DNA of 54,074 nucleotides, from NCBI RefSeq assembly GCF_019656235.1, contig NZ_BPLL01000009.1:1-54074 (forward strand), written 5' to 3'. Every line of letters begins with the position of its first letter. The stretch's first letter is position 1. A program made the position numbers and the translations under genes. Shown here piece by piece: positions 35,688-44,776 of the stretch. Below the pieces are notes generated by a model, which saw only the letters and a program-made list of their open reading frames with translations, had not been told where the DNA came from and did not search any database. The stretch comes from Apilactobacillus xinyiensis. Its GTDB lineage: Bacteria; Bacillota; Bacilli; Lactobacillales; Lactobacillaceae.

Positions 35688-35726
35688 AAAAAGGTCATCC
35701 CCATATTAATGGTGATGACCTTTTTT
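35688..35726. terminator. bidirectional terminator
   Basis: AAAAAGGTCATC / GATGACCTTTTT between the convergent genes ending at 35684 (+) and 35732 (-). Confidence 0.88.
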
Positions 35727-35731
35727 ATGTT

Positions 35732-36694
35732 TTATTCCATTTCTAGTAAAACCTTACCTACGTTTTGACCAGAATTAATATATTTGTATGCTAATTTAAC
35801 ATCTTCCATCTGGAAAACTTTATTGAAAGTTGGCGTTAGGGCTTGTTCATCAAACATGGCTTTTGTGTTTTGATTAAAACTTTCAATAAGTTGGTCTTTG
35901 TAGGCATCTGAACGAGATGACAACAAAGTTCCAGTAATTGTCAATCTTTTCATTATAATTTGTAGTAAATCGACTTTCTTCACTTCATTACTATCAAGAT
36001 TACCAATTAGAACTAACTTACCATCAATGGCTAGTGAATCGATATTTTGTTGAAAATAGCTAGCGCCCACAAAATCTAAAATTAAGCTAACGCCTTGTTC
36101 ATTTGTCAGTGTGGATACTTCTTCAGCAAAATTTTGAGTTTCATAGTCAATGGAATTATCAGCACCGTTATTAACGCATAATTTAGTTTTGTCACCACTA
36201 GAAGTGGTAATAACTTTGGCATTGGTTAAGTTTTTAGCTAATTGAATAGCAGCTAATCCAACACTACTGTCACCAGCATGAATTAATACACTTTGATTAT
36301 TTTCTAATTTACCAATATTAAACAAGGCTTGATAAGCGGATAAATAACTTTCAGGAATACTGGCAGCTTGACGGTAATTAATATCATCAGGAATTGGCAT
36401 AACTCGACTAGCACTTGTAGCAACGTATTCAGCGTAACCACCTTGATCTAATAGCGCAGCCACTCGTTGACCGACTGCAACTTGGTCACTTTTACTAGCA
36501 ACAATTTCACCAGATATTTCAACGCCTAGTATTTTTTCATCAATTTTTTTAAAATTTTGAGCTTGAGTTAAATCAAGTTGATTAATACCAGCATTGTGGA
36601 TTTTAATTAGTACCTGACCATCTACAATAGTTGGAATATCAGCATTCTCAATTACTTTACGTTTATTGACACTTTTGGATGTAATAATTTTCAT
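35732..36694 (-). CDS. NADPH:quinone oxidoreductase-like MDR enzyme
   Basis: 320 residues of the medium-chain dehydrogenase family. N-terminal GroES-like half (DIPTIVDGQVLIKIHNAGINQLD, VGQRVAALLDQGGYAEYV), then a Rossmann half with VLIHAGDSSVGLAAIQLAK (about 140-160) and ILDFVGASYF. No zinc-ligand Cys cluster, so the quinone oxidoreductase branch. GAGGAGC precedes the ATG. Single gene. Confidence 0.87.
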   Translation of the reverse strand: MKIITSKSVNKRKVIENADIPTIVDGQVLIKIHNAGINQLDLTQAQNFKKIDEKILGVEISGEIVASKSDQVAVGQRVAALLDQGGYAEYVATSASRVMPIPDDINYRQAASIPESYLSAYQALFNIGKLENNQSVLIHAGDSSVGLAAIQLAKNLTNAKVITTSSGDKTKLCVNNGADNSIDYETQNFAEEVSTLTNEQGVSLILDFVGASYFQQNIDSLAIDGKLVLIGNLDSNEVKKVDLLQIIMKRLTITGTLLSSRSDAYKDQLIESFNQNTKAMFDEQALTPTFNKVFQMEDVKLAYKYINSGQNVGKVLLEME

Positions 36695-36809
36695 AATTTA
36701 TGCTCCTCTTCAATTGCTATACCTTTAACTTTAGATATAAGTGACTCAATTATCAAATAATCAGCCCCAAAAAATAAAAAAAACATTAGTTGGGTTCTTT
36801 ATTTTAATA

Positions 36810-37430
36810 TTAATAGAATCCTTGCCCAATCAGAATGGAAGGGATATCATATTTGTTATTTTTAACGAAAGCTTGTAATTGTTGTACTGATTTTTCAGCT
36901 ATTTGACGATCATTAGGATTCTTAATTTGATTAGTTATTTTGTTTAGTTTATTAAAGTCGTTTTGATTTAATTTGCCACGTTCATTTTTGTCTAACATGT
37001 TTAATTCTTGTTGGATTAATGGTTTTAAGGCTTTAATTTTAGTATCTTTATGGTAGTAGTCAATAATATAATCGACACTAACGTGATATTTATTATTTTT
37101 GGAAACTAATTCGATACTTTCGGAACCAGTTGCACCACTATATACCCAAACTTTTTTAACCTTAAAGTCAATTTTGTCTTTGACGATCTTTCGAGCTATT
37201 TGTTTATTATAACCATTCTTTTGACCAAAGATTTTTAAATCATCACGAGCTGAAGAACCGATGCGATAAGCATAGCCTTCTTGTTGAAGACGATGAGTTA
37301 CGGCTTTATCGACGTAAATATGTTCAACTGGCCAAGTCGTTTTACGATTGGCTTTAACGTTATGTTGATTACTTATTAATAGGGTAGCAGTACAAGCAAA
37401 AAATAAAATAATTTTAGTAATTTTCTTCAT
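36810..37430 (-). CDS. secreted 'YSGA' family protein
   Basis: 206 residues from ATG 37430; an in-frame GTG at 37439 is too close to the AGAAAG box. Signal peptide ends near VKA-NR. The core motif VWVYSGATGSESIELVSKNN and the end IPSILIGQGFY are shared with the protein at 39373-39996 (ITIYSGATASQHVDLISKNH, IPTLLLGQGIY); the short protein at 1145-1519 has the core only. Mature part is mostly helical and basic. Function unknown; probably extracellular. Confidence 0.7.
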   Translation of the reverse strand: MKKITKIILFFACTATLLISNQHNVKANRKTTWPVEHIYVDKAVTHRLQQEGYAYRIGSSARDDLKIFGQKNGYNKQIARKIVKDKIDFKVKKVWVYSGATGSESIELVSKNNKYHVSVDYIIDYYHKDTKIKALKPLIQQELNMLDKNERGKLNQNDFNKLNKITNQIKNPNDRQIAEKSVQQLQAFVKNNKYDIPSILIGQGFY

Positions 37431-37582
37431 AACAATCACACTTTCTATCTATGTAACATTTTTGTAACACTTTATACATATAATTGTAATATTAATCATA
37501 CAAATATACAATCCTTAACTTGTAATTCATTGCAAATAACTTATAATGAAATTCAACTGAGACAATATAGGTGGTGAACATT

Positions 37583-38095
37583 ATGATAGAACGTATTAAG
37601 ACACATCCGTTAACTAATGTTGGCACGGTTTTGTTTATCTTTTTAGCTACCATTATTTTTTCTAATTCAATTAATTTACATGGACAAATCATTAGCTTAG
37701 GCATTAGTTTCAGACGTTTATTTGACGGATTGCATGGAGTTATTCTATTGTCAGTTGCTTATGCGATTGCATCGCTCTTTAAGAACAAATTTATTTTGCT
37801 ACTTTTGTATTTATATGAAATACTTCGCGTATCATTTTTTGTGACTTTAGGGATTGAAAATCTAAAGCTATCTCAATTTAATTGGTCAGCTGTACATTTC
37901 TTAATTGCTGTAGTTATTTTAATTTGCAATTACTTATTGTATATGTATGCTGAAGATGTCATAGCTTTAAAAGCTAATTTATCTGGATCGTTTTTAAAAC
38001 GTTGGACTAGCTCGATAGGGAAAGTATTTAATCGCTATGGAGTTTGGCTTTTAGTCTCACTAGCAATTTACTTTTTATTAGTTTTAATATTTTAG
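37583..38095 (+). CDS. polytopic membrane protein, unknown function
   Basis: 170 residues from ATG 37583 (AGGTGG at 37570-37575; an in-frame GTG at 37571 overlaps it). Four hydrophobic spans at about 12-32, 50-68, 98-118 and 146-166, separated by short basic loops. No family recognised. It is divergent from the secreted protein at 36810-37430. Confidence 0.62.
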   Translation: MIERIKTHPLTNVGTVLFIFLATIIFSNSINLHGQIISLGISFRRLFDGLHGVILLSVAYAIASLFKNKFILLLLYLYEILRVSFFVTLGIENLKLSQFNWSAVHFLIAVVILICNYLLYMYAEDVIALKANLSGSFLKRWTSSIGKVFNRYGVWLLVSLAIYFLLVLIF

Positions 38096-38181
38096 TTTTA
38101 AAAGAAGGGTAGTTTACCTTTCTTTTTATTTTTATGTATGATAATTTTAAAGCTGTGAGACTTACTTAAGGGGAGTTAGAT

Positions 38182-38493
38182 ATTAAAAAATACATACCAC
38201 ACTTGTCCTTATTATTGATGATTATTATTGCGATTATTTTATTTTTCAATAGTTATTTACCTAATGTTGTTGGAGTTTATTTTAACAAAAGTAAAAACGT
38301 AGATGTTATATTATGTAAAAATCATAAGGCGCAATATATGGATGCACATGACAAAATAACTGGGACTTGGTCACAAAATCAAAAAGAAGTTGACTTAAAT
38401 TTAACAAATGGTAAACATTTAGTAGGCAAAATTGAGAGCAATCGACAACTTTACTTTGATGATTTGAATTTACGTGTATCCAACGTCAATTAG
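38182..38493 (+). CDS. single-span membrane protein with probable ATT start
   Basis: 103 residues if read from ATT 38182: AAGGGGAG at 38168-38175 is ideally spaced for it, and the resulting N-terminus (Met)-KKYIPHLSLLLMIIIAIIL is a natural signal-anchor. The first standard start in frame is TTG 38203, which has no ribosome site. The outer domain (about 35-103) is small and strand-rich (ITGTWSQNQKEVDLNLTNGK, IESNRQLYFDDL). No family recognised. A strong palindromic terminator follows. Confidence 0.5.
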   Translation: MKKYIPHLSLLLMIIIAIILFFNSYLPNVVGVYFNKSKNVDVILCKNHKAQYMDAHDKITGTWSQNQKEVDLNLTNGKHLVGKIESNRQLYFDDLNLRVSNVN

Positions 38494-38524
38494 AAAAAGC
38501 TTTTGCATATGCAAAAGCTTTTTT
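38494..38524 (+). terminator. palindromic terminator
   Basis: AAAAAGCTTTTGCA / TGCAAAAGCTTTTTT, a perfect palindrome directly after the stop codon. Confidence 0.85.
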
Positions 38525-38563
38525 AGTTAGTATTACACTATTATAAACAAGGCGGTAATACTA

Positions 38564-39280
38564 ATGACAAATTTAAAAAATTTCAAATCTATTTTGTGGT
38601 TTTCAATAATCGTATTTGCTACATCTATTTTAATTAATATCGCATCATCATATCTAGTTATATTGACGAAAATCCCACTATCTTTGTTGGCTTACATACA
38701 ATTTATCCTTTTAATGTTGGCCTATGTTTTTTTGAATAAAAAAATAGCTATGAAAAGAATTCACATAAAATCATACTTACCATTTAAATATCAAATTATT
38801 CCATATTTGACTGCTATGTTAATGATTGTATATTTGCTTAGGCCCAATTCTCACAATGCAGAGATTACTTTCAATCAATTTTTTATTGTTAATATTGCTA
38901 ACTGTGTAGGAGCGGCAATCTGTGAAGAATACTTTGTGAGAGGGATTTTATTAAAATCATTACTACAGTTGTATAAAAAAAGTGGTCGAATGGGAATTTT
39001 GTATGCCATTTTTGCAGCAAGCGTTATATTTGCTCTTTTTCACACATTTGAAGCGGTTATGACTAAGTCTTGGATTGAAATATTAGTTCCATTTTGTTTA
39101 GGTATAATTTTATGTGCAATATATATTGCTTGCGAAAGTATCATCCCATGTATAATATTTCATTTCGCATATGATTTTATGGTTTACTTTTTAAATAATA
39201 ATGTAGCTGGGATAACTATTCCAGAATATATTATTATTACGTTGATTATTACTAGTATTATTTTATTGCCAGTAATGTAG
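38564..39280 (+). CDS. CPBP-family intramembrane protease
   Basis: 238 residues, about seven spans. The CPBP (CAAX protease and bacteriocin-processing) signature is present: AAICEEYFVRGILL, with E120-E121 and R125, then ALFHTFEA (H160) in the next span and IIFHFAYDF near the end. In lactobacilli such proteins often give self-immunity to bacteriocins or process small peptides. No bacteriocin gene is obvious next to it, though two tiny hydrophobic ORFs lie at 42884-43128. AAGGCGG precedes the ATG. Confidence 0.85.
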   Translation: MTNLKNFKSILWFSIIVFATSILINIASSYLVILTKIPLSLLAYIQFILLMLAYVFLNKKIAMKRIHIKSYLPFKYQIIPYLTAMLMIVYLLRPNSHNAEITFNQFFIVNIANCVGAAICEEYFVRGILLKSLLQLYKKSGRMGILYAIFAASVIFALFHTFEAVMTKSWIEILVPFCLGIILCAIYIACESIIPCIIFHFAYDFMVYFLNNNVAGITIPEYIIITLIITSIILLPVM

Positions 39281-39311
39281 CGTGGATCAATAAGCGAAAA
39301 ATTTTATAAAT

Positions 39312-39364
39312 AAAAAAGACTTACTAGTTTGGTTTATATAACTATGAATTAGTAAGTCTTTTTT
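39312..39364. terminator. bidirectional terminator
   Basis: AAAAAAGACTTACT / AGTAAGTCTTTTTT around a 25-base loop, between convergent genes. Confidence 0.78.
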
Positions 39365-39372
39365 AGTATATA

Positions 39373-39996
39373 TTAATAAATTCCTTGACCTAACAATAGT
39401 GTAGGGATGGTTTCCTTTCTATTTTTAGCATATGTTTTAAGTTCATTATACGATTGCAAAGCGATTTTCTTAGCATGCTTATCAGAAACATTATCGACTA
39501 ACTTACGCAATTGATTAAAACTATCTACGCCTAAGTTTTGTTTTTCATTTTTGTTAATCATGTTGAGTTCCATTTTTACGATAGGTTTTAATGCTTTTAA
39601 ATTAACGTTTTTGTTGTATGCGCCGTTCAAGTAATCAGTTTGAACTTGATAGTGATGATTTTTGGAAATTAAATCAACATGTTGTGATGCGGTTGCACCA
39701 CTGTAGATGGTAATTCTACTTACTTTAAAATCAGGATTTACTTTACGTAAATTTTTTAATGTATTGGAGCTAAGTGTTTTACCGTTAATATTCTTAATAT
39801 CATCAGATTTAAAAGATGCCAGTTTATAAACGTAACCAGCTTTGGCTAAACGATTAGTTAATTTTTTTAAGGTATATGTTTTCTCTTTAACATATTTAAC
39901 ATTGTTATCAGCTTTAACCGTATGTACATTGGCAAAAATTGGGCTAATGGCTAGGGCTGACAACAAAGTGACACTAACTTTACTAAATTTATTCAT
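39373..39996 (-). CDS. secreted 'YSGA' family protein
   Basis: 207 residues from ATG 39996, placed by AGGAAG 7 bases upstream. Signal peptide ends near VKA-DN. Paralogue of 36810-37430 along its length: TLKKLTNRLAKAGYVYKLAS, ITIYSGATASQHVDLISKNH, ALKPIVKMELNMINKNE and the end IPTLLLGQGIY. The two copies flank three membrane-protein genes. Role unknown. Confidence 0.72.
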   Translation of the reverse strand: MNKFSKVSVTLLSALAISPIFANVHTVKADNNVKYVKEKTYTLKKLTNRLAKAGYVYKLASFKSDDIKNINGKTLSSNTLKNLRKVNPDFKVSRITIYSGATASQHVDLISKNHHYQVQTDYLNGAYNKNVNLKALKPIVKMELNMINKNEKQNLGVDSFNQLRKLVDNVSDKHAKKIALQSYNELKTYAKNRKETIPTLLLGQGIY

Positions 39997-40122
39997 GATA
40001 ATGCTTCCTCTCATTTATTTATCTATAATTTATTGCTAACTTTACTGTTTGTCAATTAATCGGTTGAATTAAATTAAAATTATATTATAATTTGGTTAAA
40101 TAAAAATTAAAGGAGTAAGAAC

Positions 40123-40227
40123 ATGAAAAAAATAAATTACAAATCAGATTATTACTTTACTGAGGTGGATTTAATTGTTAAATATAGAAAGTGGCAAATT
40201 ATATATCAACGGGGTGCATTTATTTGA
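40123..40227 (+). CDS. upstream ORF, possible leader peptide of the ABC-F gene
   Basis: 34 codons from ATG 40123 with a strong AAAGGAG box. It starts KKINYKSDYYFTEVDLI and ends past the start of the ABC-F gene, overlapping it by 53 bases in another frame. Antibiotic-resistance ABC-F genes are often controlled by ribosome stalling on such short ORFs. It may also be a chance ORF. Confidence 0.4.
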   Translation: MKKINYKSDYYFTEVDLIVKYRKWQIIYQRGAFI

Positions 40228-41683
40228 CTACCCAAACATCAATGTTAATGATGGTGATGTCGTAGGTTTAATTGGGGATAATGGTACTGGTAAAACAACT
40301 TTTATCAATCAACTATGTAAGCATTTAAACGCGCAGACTATTAGCAACTTTGATGGAACCTTCGAATTAGTTGAACAAATTCAACCGATTGTAGATACTG
40401 GCAGTGGTGGTGAAATCACTAAATATGCAATTATGCAAGCCTTGCATAAGGTTCCAGCATTATTGATTTTAGATGAACCATCGACTAACTTAGACGTGGT
40501 ACAGCAAAAATGGTTATCACAACAAATTAAAAACTATCATGGAATGGTTATTCTAATTACGCATGACGAAAAATTGTTAAAATTAGTCAATCGAATTTGG
40601 GCTATTCAGAATCACCAGTTATCCGAATTTAATGGAAATTACGCAACTTATTTAAAAGAACAGGCTAGCCAAAAAAATAGTCAACTAGTGGCGTATAAAG
40701 AACAAAAAAATAAGATTAACCGTTTAAAACAGCAAGTTATAAAAAGAAAGCAAGCTGCGCAACGTATTAAACATGGAAATGGTAAGAAAATGAGTTCCTC
40801 TGAATTTAAAACTTCTAAGACACGTCATGACTCAATGGAAAAAAAGATGCAAAAAAAGGCTACGGCATTAAAAACACGCATCGATAAGTTAGATAAGTTG
40901 ATTCCACCTAAACATGATAAAGAAATTAAATTCATAGATCCTGCTGGTCAGCAATTTATGAAAAAAACAGTCCTGCATGTTAGGAAAATGGATGTGAAAT
41001 TTAAAAAGACGACTTTAATTTCACAAGTTAATTTATCATTAAAGTATGGTGAACACGTTAATATTCAAGGTGTTAATGGAAGTGGTAAAACTACTTTTAT
41101 TAAACAAATATTAGCTAGTAAGGATTACTTTAATCAGTCAATTAGCATTGGCTATTTTGATCAATTGAATCAAAACTTAGTGCTGACCCAAAGTGTTTGG
41201 CAAAACTCCATCGCTGATTCAACGCAAGATAACCAAGTGGTTTTTCACGTTCTATCAGCTTTAGGATTATTAGCGTTTAAAGATAGATTAGCAATGAATT
41301 TAAGCGGTGGCCAAAAAGTTAGACTGCAACTAGCTAAAGTTTTACTTGGGAGTCATCAAGTGATTATTTTAGATGAACCAACTAATTATCTGGATTTAAA
41401 AGCTAAACAAGCATTGATTACTTTTTTAAATAACTATCCGGGGAGCGTAATTTTAATCAGTCATGATGTTGCATTTACTAATCAAATTAAGGGTAAAACA
41501 TATTTTATTAAAAATAAGCGCTGGTTAGATTCATTAAGTGTTCAAACATTTAGTAACCGCAATAAAGGTAATTTGATGGATTTAAAGTATCGATTGGATG
41601 CAATGATTCAGAATCCAGACACTGATATCGAGGATATTCGAAAAATAAGACAGCAAATCGATGATTTAACATCAGGAAGATAG
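40175..41683 (+). CDS. ABC-F ATPase (ribosome-associated)
   Basis: 502 residues from TTG 40175 (GAGGTGG upstream). Two ATPase domains and no membrane spans: first GLIGDNGTGKTTF, SGGEITK and LLILDEPSTNLD; second GVNGSGKTTF, LSGGQKVRLQLAK and VIILDEPTNYLD. The Lys-rich linker (about 165-245) is the P-site tRNA-interacting motif of ABC-F proteins. The first ATPase domain is short between Walker A and the signature. Either a translation factor or an antibiotic-protection type (Vga/Msr-like); the upstream ORF favours the latter. Confidence 0.85.
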   Translation: MLNIESGKLYINGVHLFDYPNINVNDGDVVGLIGDNGTGKTTFINQLCKHLNAQTISNFDGTFELVEQIQPIVDTGSGGEITKYAIMQALHKVPALLILDEPSTNLDVVQQKWLSQQIKNYHGMVILITHDEKLLKLVNRIWAIQNHQLSEFNGNYATYLKEQASQKNSQLVAYKEQKNKINRLKQQVIKRKQAAQRIKHGNGKKMSSSEFKTSKTRHDSMEKKMQKKATALKTRIDKLDKLIPPKHDKEIKFIDPAGQQFMKKTVLHVRKMDVKFKKTTLISQVNLSLKYGEHVNIQGVNGSGKTTFIKQILASKDYFNQSISIGYFDQLNQNLVLTQSVWQNSIADSTQDNQVVFHVLSALGLLAFKDRLAMNLSGGQKVRLQLAKVLLGSHQVIILDEPTNYLDLKAKQALITFLNNYPGSVILISHDVAFTNQIKGKTYFIKNKRWLDSLSVQTFSNRNKGNLMDLKYRLDAMIQNPDTDIEDIRKIRQQIDDLTSGR

Positions 41684-41774
41684 ATCAAGCTAGAGCAAAG
41701 GCAAATCCAATCGGGTTTGCCTTTTTATAATATTTATGATAAAAACAATACTTATAATACATAGGAGGATTAAC

Positions 41775-42719
41775 ATGAAACTAAGAAAAATTGTATATTT
41801 AGCAGCATTTACTGCTTTATGCATACTTACTTTTAATACTAAAGTAAGTGCGAGTGCAGTTCCTGAATTTGATAGTTCATACTGGACCACTCAATGGCGC
41901 TATGTTCAACTGACAGCTCCATGGAAAATTAAGCTGTCAGAACGTTATCAAGATCCAGTAAGTAAGGGATGGAGCCGTCATACGACTAAGACACGTATTT
42001 TACCAGCTGGTAGCAAGATTTATGTAACAAAATATTTGGATCACATGACAGTTAGTCTTACTCGTCCTAATTCAATTAAATCCAATGGTCTAGGTCAAAA
42101 AAGTTGGCGCTATAAAGTTAAAAACAATCTATCACTAAGACTTTTAGGCACTAAAGTTAAAACTACATCTAATTATAAACAAGCTAAGGTCAGAAATTTT
42201 TCTAATCAAACTTGGAACTATGCCAATTTGAGTGCACCTTACGGTCAACACAGTGGATTTATATTTAAAAATGAGCGGGACTTAAGCACCTATGAAAAAT
42301 ATCTTGATAAATACTCAGAAATTTTAGAAGCTAATGACTCTGACTTAAGCGATGCATCAAAGGAAGAACTAGATGAGTTTCATGAGGCACAACATCAGAT
42401 AAAGACTTATGAAAGTAAATCCATTAGGTTAACTTCCCAAAATTCACGTTATTTAGCTCAAAAATATAAAAGTAGTATGATAAAAATTTTATATCAAAAT
42501 AAAATTTATTATGCCTCTACTTATGACTTTAAACCTTATAATACAGTTGCAGAACTTGATGGAATAAGCTCTAATTTATTACCTACTGATTATCAAAACA
42601 TTATAGTGCGTTTAGGTGATAAAATTAATTTGTATAAAGGATTGTCTTGGCATCAAGAGATTGGCCGATTCGACATCGTTAATTGGAAATATAATGGTTA
42701 CAAATGGATTAAACAGTAA
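41775..42719 (+). CDS. secreted protein, 'NYW' family, long form
   Basis: 314 residues from ATG 41775 (AGGAGG 7 bases upstream). Signal peptide ends near VSASA. The mature N-terminus PEFDSSYWTTQWRYVQLT is like the start of the protein at 25912-26271. The C-terminal half has a helical charged stretch (YEKYLDKYSEILEANDSD) and then SH3-like strands with IGRFDIVNWKYNGYKW. Probably wall-associated; function unknown. Confidence 0.65.
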   Translation: MKLRKIVYLAAFTALCILTFNTKVSASAVPEFDSSYWTTQWRYVQLTAPWKIKLSERYQDPVSKGWSRHTTKTRILPAGSKIYVTKYLDHMTVSLTRPNSIKSNGLGQKSWRYKVKNNLSLRLLGTKVKTTSNYKQAKVRNFSNQTWNYANLSAPYGQHSGFIFKNERDLSTYEKYLDKYSEILEANDSDLSDASKEELDEFHEAQHQIKTYESKSIRLTSQNSRYLAQKYKSSMIKILYQNKIYYASTYDFKPYNTVAELDGISSNLLPTDYQNIIVRLGDKINLYKGLSWHQEIGRFDIVNWKYNGYKWIKQ

Positions 42720-42722
42720 CAG

Positions 42723-42750
42723 AAAGGCACTCGGATGAGGGCCTTTTTTA
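42723..42750 (+). terminator. rho-independent terminator
   Basis: AAAGGC...GCCTTTTTT hairpin directly after the secreted-protein gene. Confidence 0.7.
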
Positions 42751-42883
42751 TTTGCGTCGATTAGCGGATTGACGTTGATTGATGTAAATTAGTTTGGATA
42801 ATTGATAAATTCACTTGAAGAACTAATCAATCAGCGATATATTGCAGTCACGAAAAATAGTGTCCAATAAGGTGATGTTAATT

Positions 42884-43024
42884 ATGGTAAAAACTAAGCG
42901 AATGTTATCTAACTTGCTAGATTCTTTTTTTTATTTTTTATTTGATTGTTTTTTCGAACTGCTTTTCAGGCTTATCGTTAGTTTATTGTTATTTATTTTT
43001 AGGGTCATTTTTGAATTGAGATAG
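42884..43024 (+). CDS. very hydrophobic 46-residue peptide
   Basis: From ATG 42884, with AAGGTG about 10 bases upstream; the frame reaches back to 42842 without a ribosome site. Sequence is basic at the front (MVKTKRML) and then almost wholly Phe/Leu with Asp/Glu/Arg every few residues (LLDSFFYFLFDCFFELLFRL). Looks like a membrane-active peptide or a type I toxin-like product; function not known. Confidence 0.4.
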   Translation: MVKTKRMLSNLLDSFFYFLFDCFFELLFRLIVSLLLFIFRVIFELR

Positions 43025-43041
43025 ATTGTCAGGTGAAGAGT

Positions 43042-43128
43042 ATGCATAAAGACCGTTTTACAATTGTAGAATTGTTGTTCGATTTATCTACTATATTGTT
43101 TGACATAATTGATTTTATTCTATCTTAA
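43042..43128 (+). CDS. 28-residue amphipathic peptide
   Basis: Starts 17 bases after the previous small gene, with AGGTGAAGAG just upstream of ATG 43042. Sequence MHKDRFTIVELLFDLST then ILFDIIDFILS is an amphipathic helix, and its FD-spaced pattern resembles the first peptide. Too short for automatic gene calling. The paired layout suggests a small two-peptide unit. Confidence 0.35.
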   Translation: MHKDRFTIVELLFDLSTILFDIIDFILS

Positions 43129-43276
43129 ACTTATTTAATCTAAGTTTAATTAATTATATTTACGAGAATTTAAAAATATATAATTTTTTCTTTATTTAAA
43201 TGTAAATTCTTTAAATTACATAAAATTAATGCAAAAATAATAATTAGATTGTCTTATATTTTAGAAGGTGCTAACT

Positions 43277-44776
43277 GTGAAAAAGAATATAGCTATTGTG
43301 GGAGCAGGTGTAGGTGGATTAACTACAGCAATTTATTTACAACATGCGGGGTATCAAGTTACTATTTTCGAAAAAAATAGTCGTGTCGGTGGAAAAATGG
43401 ATCGCATCGAAAAAGATGGCTTTAAATTTGACACTGGTCCAACGATTGTAATGATGCCTAAGGTTTATGATCAACCATTCAAAGATACGGAGGTTGATCC
43501 ACGCGATTACTTTACAATGCAAAGAGTTAATCCATTTATGGATATTAAGACCGGTAATAAAACCATTCCTTTATCAACTGATTTAGTAGATTTAACGAAT
43601 GAATTTGAAAATGTCGACGAGTCCGAAATGCTAGGATTTTTGAAGTATCTAACAGATATTTATGAAAAATATTTAAATGCTAAAGATAACTTTATTTATA
43701 AAAGTTTTCGTTCACCTAAAGATTTTTTCAATCCTAAGACTCTATGGCAAGCATATAAATTAAAAACCTTTTCTTCTTCGTATGGAGCGATTCAAAAGTA
43801 TATTTCAAACACTAATTTACAATATTTATTGTCATTTCAAACTTTATACATAGGCATTTCACCATTTAATGGTCCTTCAATTTATAATATTATCCCCATG
43901 ATTGAGCTATTATATGGAGTTTGGTTTATTAAAGGGGGAATGTCTGCGTACGCTGATGCTCTACTAAAACGCTATTTAGAACTAGGCGGTCAAGTTAAAT
44001 ATGACAGTCCCGTTAGTCAAATTGTGATTAATGCTAATCGTGAAGCTACAGGGGTATTAGTAGATGGTGATAAATATAATTTTGATGGAGTAGTTGCTAA
44101 TGCTGACTTTCCATATGTTATGAATAATTTATTGGACGTACCAGAAAAATACAAAACTAAGTATACTAAAACCAAAGTGGATCAAATGGATTATTCAATG
44201 TCTTGTTTCATGTTGTATTTAGGAGTGGACAAAAAATATGACCGCTTAAGATTACATACCATCAAAATGGCTAAAGATTTTAGTAAAAATGTTGAGGAAA
44301 TTGATAATGGGAAACTGCCATCTGATCCTTCCTATTACATCTATAACCCAAGTTGTTTAGATGATTCATTTGCACCTAAAGGACAGTCATCTTTATATAT
44401 TTTGGTTCCGGTGTCCAACTTACAAAAATATGACAAATGGGATGACTATAATAGCGATAACTTTGAAGAATTTATTATTAAAAAAGTTCAAAATGAGTTA
44501 GGTTTAGATAACTTGGGAAGTCATATCGTTACTAAGTGTCGTTTCACTCCGCGAACTTTTGCAAGTAGATATAATAGTAAATTTGGCACTGCTTTCGGGC
44601 TAAAGCCAACCCTAATGCAAAGTAACTATTTTAGACCACATAACAAAGCTGCTAGAATTAAAAACTTATACTTTACTGGAGCTAGTACGCATCCTGGAGC
44701 GGGGGTGCCTATCGTGGTCACTAGTGGATATCTGACAGCTAATGAGTTAAAAAAGGATTTGAAGCCCAATGAATAA
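43277..44776 (+). CDS. crtN: dehydrosqualene (diapophytoene) desaturase CrtN
   Basis: 499 residues from GTG 43277 (AGAAGG upstream); an in-frame GTG at 43268 overlaps that box. FAD-binding start KKNIAIVGAGVGGLTTAIYL and FEKNSRVGGKMD, then FDTGPTIVMMPKVYDQ, and the C-terminal carotenoid-oxidase motif YFTGASTHPGAGVPIVVTSG. In lactobacilli and Staphylococcus, CrtN introduces double bonds into C30 diapophytoene to give yellow 4,4'-diaponeurosporene in the membrane. Its stop overlaps crtM by 8 bases, so the two are translationally coupled. Confidence 0.93.
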   Translation: MKKNIAIVGAGVGGLTTAIYLQHAGYQVTIFEKNSRVGGKMDRIEKDGFKFDTGPTIVMMPKVYDQPFKDTEVDPRDYFTMQRVNPFMDIKTGNKTIPLSTDLVDLTNEFENVDESEMLGFLKYLTDIYEKYLNAKDNFIYKSFRSPKDFFNPKTLWQAYKLKTFSSSYGAIQKYISNTNLQYLLSFQTLYIGISPFNGPSIYNIIPMIELLYGVWFIKGGMSAYADALLKRYLELGGQVKYDSPVSQIVINANREATGVLVDGDKYNFDGVVANADFPYVMNNLLDVPEKYKTKYTKTKVDQMDYSMSCFMLYLGVDKKYDRLRLHTIKMAKDFSKNVEEIDNGKLPSDPSYYIYNPSCLDDSFAPKGQSSLYILVPVSNLQKYDKWDDYNSDNFEEFIIKKVQNELGLDNLGSHIVTKCRFTPRTFASRYNSKFGTAFGLKPTLMQSNYFRPHNKAARIKNLYFTGASTHPGAGVPIVVTSGYLTANELKKDLKPNE

